The translations under genes were made by a program, and so were the position numbers. Shown in pieces: positions 19,991 through 27,935 of a DNA stretch of 64,000 nt. The first letter of the stretch is position 1. Each line of letters opens with the position of its first letter. Source of the DNA: Desulfurivibrionaceae bacterium (lineage in GTDB: Bacteria > Desulfobacterota > Desulfobulbia > Desulfobulbales > VMSU01); assembly GCA_030145275.1 (NCBI GenBank), contig JAQYVV010000001.1, positions 124,001 through 188,000 of the forward strand. Direction: 5' to 3'. Under the pieces are notes generated by a model. It was not told where the DNA came from. It did not search any database and saw only the letters and a list, made by a program, of their open reading frames with translations.

Positions 19991-20100
19991 AACGGTCGCA
20001 GTCTGAGCTTATCCGAAGTCTGCGCTTATCTGACGGTAATACCGGACAAGAATTCTTTGTTGTCAGAGTGAAAAAGCAACAGGGATATTTTCTAGTAAAG

Positions 20101-20281
20101 TTTGATGTACTCGTAAAAAGTCTGGATCTGCCTCAGGATGGCTAAGCACAGATAGCGTAGACTTCGAAAGTTCGCTGTACAAGGCGTGGTATTTTTTAGC
20201 GGGCTTCGGTCATACATAAGGTATACCGAAGGTCGGTAAAAAATCCGCAACGCAGTAGATCGGACTTTTTGCGACGCCATC
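20101..20281. repeat. Long palindromic intergenic repeat, family D copy 2
   Basis: Inverse copy of 7989-8187, ending with GACTTTTTGCGACGCCATC. It differs mainly by small indels in the central part. It lies just downstream of the gph-like gene; with the GTTGAAA repeat it fills the 341-bp gap to mazG. Confidence 0.85.
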
Positions 20282-20291
20282 AAAATTTAGT

Positions 20292-20951
20292 TTAGATAAT
20301 ATTGTGCATAAGATCCAAAGGGTGTTCAAGCAAAATCTTAGCGCCTGCATCATGCAACTCGTTTTTACTTCTGAAGCCCCAGAGAGCCGCAACAGGGTAC
20401 ATGTCTGCCGCAAGGGCAGTCAGCATATCAGTATTGGTATCCCCTACATAGAGGAACCCTTGGGGAGGGATTTTTAGATGATGCGCAATTGCCAGAGCTC
20501 CGGTTGGGTCTGGTTTTTTGGGGACGCCGGGCAGGGCTCCTGCAACATATGAGAACTGCCAACCTGAGAGGAATCGTTTTACCGTTTTCTGAGTGAACGG
20601 ATCTGGCTTGTTTGAAAAGATGGCTATCTGGATATCTTTTTTTGCCAACTCATCTAAGAGTGGGGCAACCCCCTCGTACAGTTTTGTTTTGTGGTCCCAT
20701 CTTTGTTCGTACTCCTTAAGCATCCCCTCGACACATTGCTTGACTGTTTCAGGAGTTTGTTTGTCTTTCGGAAGTGCACGGCGAGCCAGGGTCCCAATAC
20801 CATCACCCACGAAATATTTGTAACTATTGGCGGGGTGGGAAGGGAAATCGAGGCTTGTAAGCACAGCGTTCATTGAGTCGGTAAGATCATCGAGTGTGTC
20901 GAGCAATGTGCCGTCAAGATCAAAAAGGATAGCTCTAGTTTGAAAATTCAT
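20292..20951 (-). CDS. HAD-family phosphatase, phosphoglycolate phosphatase-like
   Basis: A haloacid dehalogenase-type phosphatase of about 219 residues. Motif I is FDLDGTLLDTLDDL, motif II is the serine of IAIFSNKPD, and motif III/IV lies in LYVGDTNTDMLTA. A helical cap follows motif I, as in Gph. I use the ATG at 20951 because AGGCGG precedes it; an upstream ATG at 20984 has no ribosome-binding site. Phosphoglycolate is the family's usual substrate, but HAD substrates are hard to predict. Confidence 0.82.
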   Translation of the reverse strand: MNFQTRAILFDLDGTLLDTLDDLTDSMNAVLTSLDFPSHPANSYKYFVGDGIGTLARRALPKDKQTPETVKQCVEGMLKEYEQRWDHKTKLYEGVAPLLDELAKKDIQIAIFSNKPDPFTQKTVKRFLSGWQFSYVAGALPGVPKKPDPTGALAIAHHLKIPPQGFLYVGDTNTDMLTALAADMYPVAALWGFRSKNELHDAGAKILLEHPLDLMHNII

Positions 20952-21090
20952 TAATCCGCCTGTTTCTTTTTTGGCGACGGCCATTTTTTTGTTTGAATCA
21001 GCTAAACTTATTCTTTGAAATTGTAAGAAAAGTCAATTTAATACCATAAATATTCGACTAACACTGGAAAACAACAATACCCAACAAAAT

Positions 21091-21244
21091 GTAAATGTTT
21101 GATAGGTAAGCGAAGACTCCGTCTGCTTCAGATGTGTTCGATCAGGTTGGCGAAGCCTAGTAGTTCTACGTGAGTCAGCCTGATCGGGTGTAGGTAAGCG
21201 AAACGTAGTGTAGACTCCGTCATGGACGGTTGCCGAATATTTAC
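21091..21244. repeat. Long palindromic intergenic repeat, family B copy 3
   Basis: A 154-bp variant from GTAAATGTTTG to CGAATATTTAC. It looks like a 108-bp unit enlarged by two insertions of a GGTAAGCGAAGACTCCG-like module, one in each arm. The flank AACACTGGAAAACAACAA also precedes the copy at 62939. Confidence 0.82.
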
Positions 21245-21315
21245 TTAATACCATTATTTTTTTTGGGAGACAACTGTTGTAGTTTTAGGGAGATTTTTGG
21301 AAATCCTTTTTATCC

Positions 21316-21344
21316 TTGACTGAATGCTTTATTAGCACTATTTT
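21316..21344 (+). promoter_or_regulatory. Candidate sigma-70 promoter of ppaC
   Basis: TTGACT and TATTTT hexamers spaced by 17 bp in an AT-rich region. It implies a leader of about 120 nt before the ppaC ATG. No riboswitch-like fold was recognised in the leader. Confidence 0.5.
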
Positions 21345-21472
21345 AATTCTTTTATTTTTTTATAAGGTTTTGATATTTTTTGAGGAATAGTATTGTTATA
21401 AATTCTATCCACGAAAATTTTTGTCAATTATAATATCTACATTTAAGATTAATTTTGGAAGGAGAAAGCATT

Positions 21473-22402
21473 ATGTCTATTTGTGTTGTTGGTCATTCAA
21501 ATCCGGATACAGATTCAGTAACATCTGCCATTGCTTACGCACATCTTTTGAAAGCTCAGGGTCAGGATGCTGTTGCTTGTATGCAGTCATCAGCTGATAA
21601 ATTGAACCCAGAAAGTGCAACAGTACTTGCTCGTTTTAACCTCAGCGCCCCTGAAGAGTTAATGGATGTTGCTGGTAAGCAAGTTGCTCTAGTTGATTTT
21701 AGTGATATTGGTCAGGGACCTGCAAACCTCAAAGATGCAGAGGTTGTGGCAATTGTTGACCATCATAAAATTGGTGATGTTACAACCAATAATCCTATTG
21801 TATTTAATGCTCAGCCTGTTGGTTGTACCGGTACTGTACTAAACGAAATGTACAAACTCGCTGGAGTTGCTATTCCTAAAGATATTGCTGGCGGAATGCT
21901 TGCAGCTATATTAAGCGACACTGTAAATTTTAAATCCCCCACCTGTACAGATGCTGACAAGGCTGCTGTTGCAGAACTGAAAGTGGTTGCTGGCGTTGAT
22001 GATACAGAAGGTCTTTTCATGGATATGTTGAAGGCTAAATCTTCAATTGCTGGTGTTTCTATGGAAGACCTAGTTTTCCGTGACTACAAAGATTTTGATA
22101 TGAATGGCAAGAAAGTTGGCTGTGGCCAACTTGAATTGGCTACTCTTGATCAGGTTGCTGATATTCGTGAAGATCTTTACAAAGCCCTTGAAACTGTTAA
22201 GGCTGATGGTCGTCACACTGTTCTTTTTATGCTCACCGATGTAGTGAAAGAGGGTACAGATCTGATGGTTGTTTCAGATGATACCGCACTTGTTGAAGGT
22301 GCATTTGCTGGAAAACTTGATGGAAACTCCATGTGGGTTGATGGCATGATGAGCCGTAAAAAACAGACTGTTCCAAATATGCAGAAAGCTTTTGGCTGCT
22401 AA
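21473..22402 (+). CDS. ppaC: Manganese-dependent inorganic pyrophosphatase (family II)
   Basis: A 309-residue DHH-family enzyme that hydrolyses pyrophosphate in the cytoplasm and drives biosynthetic and sulfate-activation reactions. GHSNPDTDS at the N-terminus and VDHHKIGD near residue 90 give the metal-binding His/Asp set; SRKKQTVP at the C-terminus is the DHHA2 substrate-binding signature. No CBS domain is inserted. ATG at 21473 is preceded by GGAAGGAG. Strong ribosome site, clean promoter and terminator suggest high expression as a single gene. Confidence 0.96.
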   Translation: MSICVVGHSNPDTDSVTSAIAYAHLLKAQGQDAVACMQSSADKLNPESATVLARFNLSAPEELMDVAGKQVALVDFSDIGQGPANLKDAEVVAIVDHHKIGDVTTNNPIVFNAQPVGCTGTVLNEMYKLAGVAIPKDIAGGMLAAILSDTVNFKSPTCTDADKAAVAELKVVAGVDDTEGLFMDMLKAKSSIAGVSMEDLVFRDYKDFDMNGKKVGCGQLELATLDQVADIREDLYKALETVKADGRHTVLFMLTDVVKEGTDLMVVSDDTALVEGAFAGKLDGNSMWVDGMMSRKKQTVPNMQKAFGC

Positions 22403-22426
22403 GCACAGACTTTTTAAAGTTGTATC

Positions 22427-22469
22427 AAAAAAGCTGTTTAGGATGTGATTCCTAAACAGCTTTTTTTTG
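22427..22469 (+). terminator. Intrinsic terminator of ppaC
   Basis: A 12-bp perfect stem AAGCTGTTTAGG / CCTAAACAGCTT with an 8-nt loop and a run of T residues; the A run on the other side makes it bidirectional, so it may also serve the convergent selenoprotein gene. Confidence 0.9.
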
Positions 22470-22513
22470 TGCTAGGTTTATTTAATAGTTAATTTACCTT
22501 CCCCATAAAACCA

Positions 22514-24100
22514 TCACTGCTTCCCGCATTTCAGTTTCTTCACATCATTGGCAAAATCAAAAGAGTCATCGTGGTCCTCGGTATGGCATTTTAGGCAGGT
22601 TGATGCAGAAACTTGTGAGGCTAACCCCATATTTTGTGGCATTTGAGCGTGTTGTCGGCCAGGGCCGTGACAGTTCTCGCATCCCACGGCCTGAAGATTT
22701 TTAGAGAGGTTTACAGCGTCGCCCTTGTCAAGGTCGCCGCTACCGGTGATATGACAAGGCAAGCAGTCTAAGTTGAATTGCTGGTTTTTGTTTACCAGTG
22801 TCGTATATGCCTTTGCATGTCTGCTCTTTTGCCAGGATGCTCCCTGGTATACGTGGCAGGAGGTGCAGCTTTCCGAACCTATATACGGAGACTCTATAGT
22901 ATTTTTCTGGGCGATTTGTTTTTGGCCTAACTGATTAATCTCTTGTTTTGTTTTCTCGACTATAGCGACAATGTCTTTGTGGTCAGGCAGAGTTGTTTGT
23001 ATCGAAATAAACCTGTTTTTATAGGAGGAGGGTATTTTCTCGCATTTCTTTTGGCTGTTTGCAGCGGAGAGCCTTTCAATCTCCTGCACTACTTTATTTT
23101 TCTTAAGAAGCAGTTTCTGGTAATTGGCTAATTGATCGGGTTTTCCTTTAAGGTCAACAAGGGGCTCCTTATATTTATCAAATTTACCAAGCTGCCAGCT
23201 AAGGCGATCCAGAGATTTTATACTCTTGTCTAATTGATCTGCCTTTTTCGATCCCCACGGAGAATTTTGCCAGTTTATATTCATGATACCAATCTGTTTT
23301 CCCTGCTTCCCGGTCTGGCAGATCAAGGTCTTGTTAAAAAATCGTGGAGGTTGGTTTCCAACGGTGATCCCTGCTTGGATGATTATATCAATATGGGGAT
23401 ATGCTTGTGTTATGGCACGGTTATCCTTTACTGGCAGATTGGAAAGCAGGATGATGAGGTCTGATTTTTCCTTAAGTTCTTCTATGAGTGTGGGTAGCAT
23501 TTTCTGCCAAGGGAGGACGGCGGCGTGGTCTTCCTCTTTGAACGCAGTATATAAAGCGGTGTCAGTAAGGCTGGTTATACCAATGGTTATATCTCCTTTT
23601 TGAACGAGGAGACTAGGGGTGAAGAGTGCTTTGTTAGTAAGTGTATCGATCAGGTTTGCACTGACCCAAGGGAAGGCGGAGGCTTCACTGATCTTTTTAA
23701 AAAAATCGAGACCAGCGATTAAGTCTTCCCGCGCAATTCCAACCGCATCATAGCCAATTCGGCTGTAGCTTTCGACGATGCCCAAAGCGGTTATCTTTTC
23801 CTGCTCAGCACGTTTTTTAGACAGTTTGGTTCGTTTGAACAGTAGGCTGCCTGCATCAACGATAAGGGAGGGGATGTTTTCTTCTGCGGTAATTTTTTCA
23901 TACTGAAAGGCTTTTTTGGACAGACCGCCCAATTGACTGCTTTTTCAGCCGCACGGTTCAGTCTCACCTTTTACGTCATTTGAATACAAAAGGAGAATAT
24001 CCTGTCCTGTTGGCGCGGCCAGGAGAAGAGGTGGGGGTAGGATAAAAAGAGTCAACATCAACAAGAGAACGGCTGTGTAATTTCTTTTTTGTTTATTCAT
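22514..24100 (-). CDS. UshA-like metallophosphoesterase / tetraheme cytochrome c, putative selenoprotein
   Basis: Two adjacent frames (24100-23945 and 23932-22514) are in the same phase and separated only by a UGA at 23947-23945. Read through as Sec52 they give one 528-residue protein. The N-terminus MNKQKRNYTAVLLLMLTLFI...LLLAAP is a signal peptide (ATG at 24100, AGGGG upstream). SNDVKGETEPCG-U...LGGLSKKA matches the 5'-nucleotidase-like family in which EPCGC...LGGLARR is usual, so Sec replaces a Cys. Residues about 60-370 are the phosphoesterase-like part with weak metal motifs. Four CxxCH sites near 412, 446, 474 and 502 (CTSCH, CLPCH, CENCH, CLKCH) form a cytochrome c554-like tail. Predicted periplasmic redox protein; substrate unknown. 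Confidence 0.85.
23916..23947 (-). promoter_or_regulatory. Bacterial SECIS element and recoded UGA
   Basis: UGA at 23947-23945 is followed by 12 nt, then a stem UUGGGC / GUCCAA with apical loop GGUCU (23932-23916). The loop starts 18 nt after the UGA. E. coli fdhF has the same loop sequence (GGUCU) at the same offset. One stem pair is G-U. This is what SelB needs for Sec insertion. Confidence 0.82.
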
Positions 24101-24379
24101 CAATAATACCCCTATGTTATCATCTTTTTGTTTTGACAGTATAATCACGAAATATTTGAAATATACGAAAAGTTACTAAAATTAATTATTTTCGAAAGGT
24201 TGATTATTTCTATGTGCTTTTTGTTAAAATATCTCTGGGTTTCATCCATAATTAGTGTGCCTGAGAGGATATGCTCTTTGGGACGCCATCACTATAGAGA
24301 GTATATTTTAGAGAAGAGGGGGAGGTAGAATGAAAGCAGCCAAAGGTAATCATGGAATAGCCTCATTTAGGCTGCTTGC

Positions 24380-25702
24380 CTATGGGTATCTTTGCTTTAG
24401 AAGCTCGCGCCATTTTGTCAAGCGGTCTTTGATTATGGCTTCGTGGCCCCGGTTGGTGGGGTGGTAATATCTTTTTCCCTTTAATTCTTCAGGGAGGTGG
24501 TCTTGTTCAACCAGGGCGTTAGGCTGGTCGTGGGCATATTTATAGCCTTTACCGTAGCCAATGTCTTTCATTAGTTTTGTCGGGGCGTTTCGTATGTGCA
24601 TTGGCACATCCAGAGATCCTGTTTTTTTGATATCTTGCATCACCATTTTATAGGCTGTATACACTGCGTTGCTTTTTGGGGCGGTGGCCAGATAGATTAC
24701 CGCCTGGGCTAGGGCCAATTCCCCTTCCGGGGAGCCAAGGTTGTGGTATGAGTCTCTGGCGTTGATGGATATTGTTAAGGCCTGAGGGTCGGCATTGCCA
24801 ATATCTTCCGAAGCGAAGCGGACAAGTCGCCTGGCAATGTACATAGGGTCTTCTCCCGCATACAGCATCCTGCATAGCCAATAAAGAGAGCCATCAGGAT
24901 CACTGTCCCTTAAACTTTTATGCAGGGCTGAAATAAGATTATAATGTTCTTCACCGCCCTTATCATATCGTAATGATCTTTGCTGGATGGCTTCTTCAGC
25001 GATTTCCAAGCTAATAAATGGAATCCCGTCTTTGTCGGCAGAAGCCATTGCCGCCGCAACTTCCAGGCTGTTTAAGGCGATTCGGGCATCTCCATCTGCC
25101 ATGCTAACCAGGTGCTCCATTGCCTGCTCGTCAAGCTGTAGATCTTTGTCTCCGAGTCCAGTTTGGGAGTTGCTGGCAGCCCTGGTCACTATTGTGCGTA
25201 TATTATCTTCGCTAAGTGATTTCAGGACAAGAACTCGGCAGCGCGAGAGGAGTGGTGCAATGACCTGGAAAGACGGGTTTTCAGTGGTTGCTCCAATTAT
25301 GGTCAAAAGACCGGATTCCACGTGGGGTAGAAAAGCGTCCTGTTGTGATTTGTTGAAGCGGTGGATTTCATCAATGAACAGCAGGGTCTTTATCTCTTTC
25401 TGTTCAAGTAGTTTTTTTGCTTCTTCAACAATTTGCCTGATCTCCTTCACTCCAGAAAGGACGGCGGAAAAAAAGACAAAATTGGCTCCGCTTGTCCTGG
25501 CAAGGATTCGAGCCAGCGTTGTTTTTCCGGTACCTGGGGGACCCCAGAGAATAAGGGATGGGAAGTAGGTGCTGTTGATAAGTTTGCGTAGGATCTTGTC
25601 TTTGCCCAGCAGGTGTTCCTGGCCGACAAAATCTTCGATGCAGGTGGGGCGGACTCTTTCTGCCAGAGGGATACTGGGGCTTTGTTTGCTAATTGACGAC
25701 AT
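24380..25702 (-). CDS. rarA: Replication-associated recombination protein A (MgsA)
   Basis: A 440-residue AAA+ ATPase related to clamp loaders. RPTCIEDFVGQEHLLG, Walker A WGPPGTGKTTLA near residue 55, Walker B LLFIDEIHRFN, sensor GATTENPSF, and the C-terminal tetramerisation domain with RMLYAGEDPMYIARRL. RarA acts at stalled forks and single-strand gaps. Its ATG lies 2 nt after the stop of the AsmA-like gene, so it is the last gene of the FHA-kinase-PP2C-AsmA transcript unit. Confidence 0.95.
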   Translation of the reverse strand: MSSISKQSPSIPLAERVRPTCIEDFVGQEHLLGKDKILRKLINSTYFPSLILWGPPGTGKTTLARILARTSGANFVFFSAVLSGVKEIRQIVEEAKKLLEQKEIKTLLFIDEIHRFNKSQQDAFLPHVESGLLTIIGATTENPSFQVIAPLLSRCRVLVLKSLSEDNIRTIVTRAASNSQTGLGDKDLQLDEQAMEHLVSMADGDARIALNSLEVAAAMASADKDGIPFISLEIAEEAIQQRSLRYDKGGEEHYNLISALHKSLRDSDPDGSLYWLCRMLYAGEDPMYIARRLVRFASEDIGNADPQALTISINARDSYHNLGSPEGELALAQAVIYLATAPKSNAVYTAYKMVMQDIKKTGSLDVPMHIRNAPTKLMKDIGYGKGYKYAHDQPNALVEQDHLPEELKGKRYYHPTNRGHEAIIKDRLTKWRELLKQRYP

Positions 25703-25704
25703 AC

Positions 25705-27147
25705 TTATTTATCTGGCACCACTTGTTCTGACAACTCAAGAGCATTGATAGGCCCGGAAATGGCCAATGAGAAAGCATCTGTTCCTTTGGTGACCGCATC
25801 TTGCTGGGACTTGTTAGCACTGGCAGGTTTTAAAAAAGTACCAGTCATATCGGCGTATCCAGAAAACAGATCAACGATGCCTTTGGCAAAAAGGTCGCCA
25901 TGGCTGCTGGTCAGTTTTATCTCTGAGGCTTGGAGCGGGTAGGAGGCGAGATCCAGGGTCATTTCTGTGTTGGCAGAGTATGGCCCTTGTAAAAGGATAG
26001 GGCCTAGTGCGTTGAGTAGGTCTCCGGTGAATTTGAAGTCCGGGATGCTAACCCCTTGGTAAAATAAATTCGCTTTGGCATGCATACTCTCTTTGACAGA
26101 GGCTGGAAGAATAGATCCGCTTATTTCACCCTTTTCATCCTTTAGCTTAAGGGAAATGGCATCAACCCTCCAATTGCCTTGATTGAAAAGAATAGAAGCA
26201 GAAAAAGAATCAAAAGGTTTGCCGTAGAGCACAGGAGAGGATGAGGTGAAAAATCCTGTGATATTAGAGGAAGGGGAGATCTGCACCAGCGGGTATTTAA
26301 TCATGGCGAGATTCTTAAGATCATAAGATTCCGCCTCCAGGCTGAAAGTTATCTTGGCATTTTTCTGATATTCTTCCACTTTTGCTTCAAGGTTAATTTT
26401 TTCATTGCCTGGGAGATGAAATGACAGTTGCGTGTGGGCATCTAAAGCATCGACTGTAATTTCACCGGTCATTGCTCCCTGTACACCATGGTAGAAAATA
26501 TTAGCATCGTTAAACTGAATATTTGTTGATTTTAGGTCGAGTTTCTCAGGATTAGGTGACCTGGTGAGTGTCAGGTTGAAACTGCCGTCGATGTTTGGGA
26601 GTGTGTCTCGTTCATTTTCTATGTGAGCTTGGCCCTCAAGGATCTCAATATGATTGGGATTTAGCAGTATTGGCCAGGATAGTGGTTTTAAAAGTTTTGT
26701 TTGCGTAGTATTGCCGGCACTCTTAGGTAATACCCCTTGCAGAATTTCAGCAAGGGAGGTGTTGTTGCTGTTTGCAATAGTGATTTGGGGGGTAACGAGT
26801 TGGATGTTTTTCGGCCTGATGCTGCCCGTTAATATGGACCAGAGCGAAAGGTCAATTTCAAGGCGAGGAGATTGAAGTAGGGTTGCCGAATTTTCTTTAT
26901 CAAAAATAGATATATTATTGATAAGCAGATGGTTAGGAAACGATAGTACAGCACTGCTCAATGAGATAGGTGTGTCAAGAACGTCTGCCAGCCTTTCCTG
27001 GATCAACTTGGAACCATTTGCGGCTATGCTTCTTTTTGTTTGCAGCCAGAGCCAGCTGCAAAAGAGAAGTAAACATAGCAGTAGGATAAGAGCTACAGTC
27101 AGGAGAGGTAATTTCTTGGAATTTATGGCTCGTCGAGATTGGCTCAT
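25705..27147 (-). CDS. AsmA-like membrane-anchored protein
   Basis: A 480-residue protein with one N-terminal membrane anchor (LLTVALILLLCLLLFCSWLWL, about 14-34) and a long beta-strand-rich periplasmic part. ANGSKLIQERLADVLDTPISLSSAVLSFPN resembles the opening of AsmA/DUF748 family proteins. These are implicated in outer-membrane assembly or phospholipid transport; substrate unknown. Located between the PP2C gene and rarA, 14 nt from the former. Confidence 0.65.
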   Translation of the reverse strand: MSQSRRAINSKKLPLLTVALILLLCLLLFCSWLWLQTKRSIAANGSKLIQERLADVLDTPISLSSAVLSFPNHLLINNISIFDKENSATLLQSPRLEIDLSLWSILTGSIRPKNIQLVTPQITIANSNNTSLAEILQGVLPKSAGNTTQTKLLKPLSWPILLNPNHIEILEGQAHIENERDTLPNIDGSFNLTLTRSPNPEKLDLKSTNIQFNDANIFYHGVQGAMTGEITVDALDAHTQLSFHLPGNEKINLEAKVEEYQKNAKITFSLEAESYDLKNLAMIKYPLVQISPSSNITGFFTSSSPVLYGKPFDSFSASILFNQGNWRVDAISLKLKDEKGEISGSILPASVKESMHAKANLFYQGVSIPDFKFTGDLLNALGPILLQGPYSANTEMTLDLASYPLQASEIKLTSSHGDLFAKGIVDLFSGYADMTGTFLKPASANKSQQDAVTKGTDAFSLAISGPINALELSEQVVPDK

Positions 27148-27161
27148 TTACCTTGCTCTCT

Positions 27162-27935
27162 CTAATCCAAAAAAATGCTTACGACTGTTATATTATCTTT
27201 ACCGCCGGCCTCATTAGCCATCTCAATAAAGGTATCACAGGCTATTTCCGGAGAAGGTGAGGAGAGAATGGTCTTATGGAGCTGTGAATCATCAATCATT
27301 CCCCAAAGGCCATCGGAGCAAAGGAAAATTCGATTACCTGATTTTAAATTAGAAAAATTATACTCTGGATCTTCCGTGAAAGTAAATCCCACTGCTCGGC
27401 TGAGGATGTTTTTGGGAGGGCCGTTTTTTGTCTTTGTTATTTTATGGGAAACTTGCCGGAATTCCGCTGCATATGAATGGTCATTGGTGAGTTGCTGAAG
27501 GGATTCGGCGTTGGCAAGATACCCCCGGACATCGCCTACGTGACAGAGGTGAGTAGAGTCCTTTTCGACAAAACAGGCGATCATGGTGCACCCCATGCCC
27601 TGTAGCTCGGGATTTTTGGCAGACATCTCCATGATTTTTTTATTTGTATGGATGAAGCCGGCAATCATGGTGTGTCGAATGGCCTCTTGGTTGGTTATTG
27701 TGTTTAGCCTGTTGTCGATGAAATATTGAGCGAGGGTGTCAACCGCTGTTTTGCTAGCAATATCTCCGGCATTATGACCTCCCATGCCATCGGCAACTAT
27801 ATAAATGTTTCTGTTTTGCATTATGCAAAAACTATCTTCGTTTCGGCGCCGTTTCTTACCCGTATCGGTGCGTCCGGAGGCTGAAAGACGAAAATTTTTA
27901 CCTAAAAGCAGGTTTTTAAGAAAATTCAAGATCAT
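27162..27935 (-). CDS. PP2C-family Ser/Thr protein phosphatase
   Basis: A 257-residue PPM phosphatase. Metal-binding motifs RRNEDSF, VADGMGGHNAGD, CSDGLWGMIDD and GGKDNITVV are complete. It presumably reverses the action of the adjacent kinase, with which it overlaps by 20 nt. The first 15 residues are hydrophobic (ILNFLKNLLLGKNF) but too short for a confident membrane segment. Confidence 0.92.
   Translation of the reverse strand: MILNFLKNLLLGKNFRLSASGRTDTGKKRRRNEDSFCIMQNRNIYIVADGMGGHNAGDIASKTAVDTLAQYFIDNRLNTITNQEAIRHTMIAGFIHTNKKIMEMSAKNPELQGMGCTMIACFVEKDSTHLCHVGDVRGYLANAESLQQLTNDHSYAAEFRQVSHKITKTKNGPPKNILSRAVGFTFTEDPEYNFSNLKSGNRIFLCSDGLWGMIDDSQLHKTILSSPSPEIACDTFIEMANEAGGKDNITVVSIFLD

Noticed and set aside
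22500-22516. A second in-frame UGA at the end of the selenoprotein, followed by 11 more codons
   Set aside because: No SECIS-like stem follows and the extension is short and unconserved in appearance; treated as the normal stop.
24987-25568. A 193-codon plus-strand open frame opposite rarA
   Set aside because: Antisense shadow of a conserved AAA+ gene; composition dominated by Ser, Arg and Ala.
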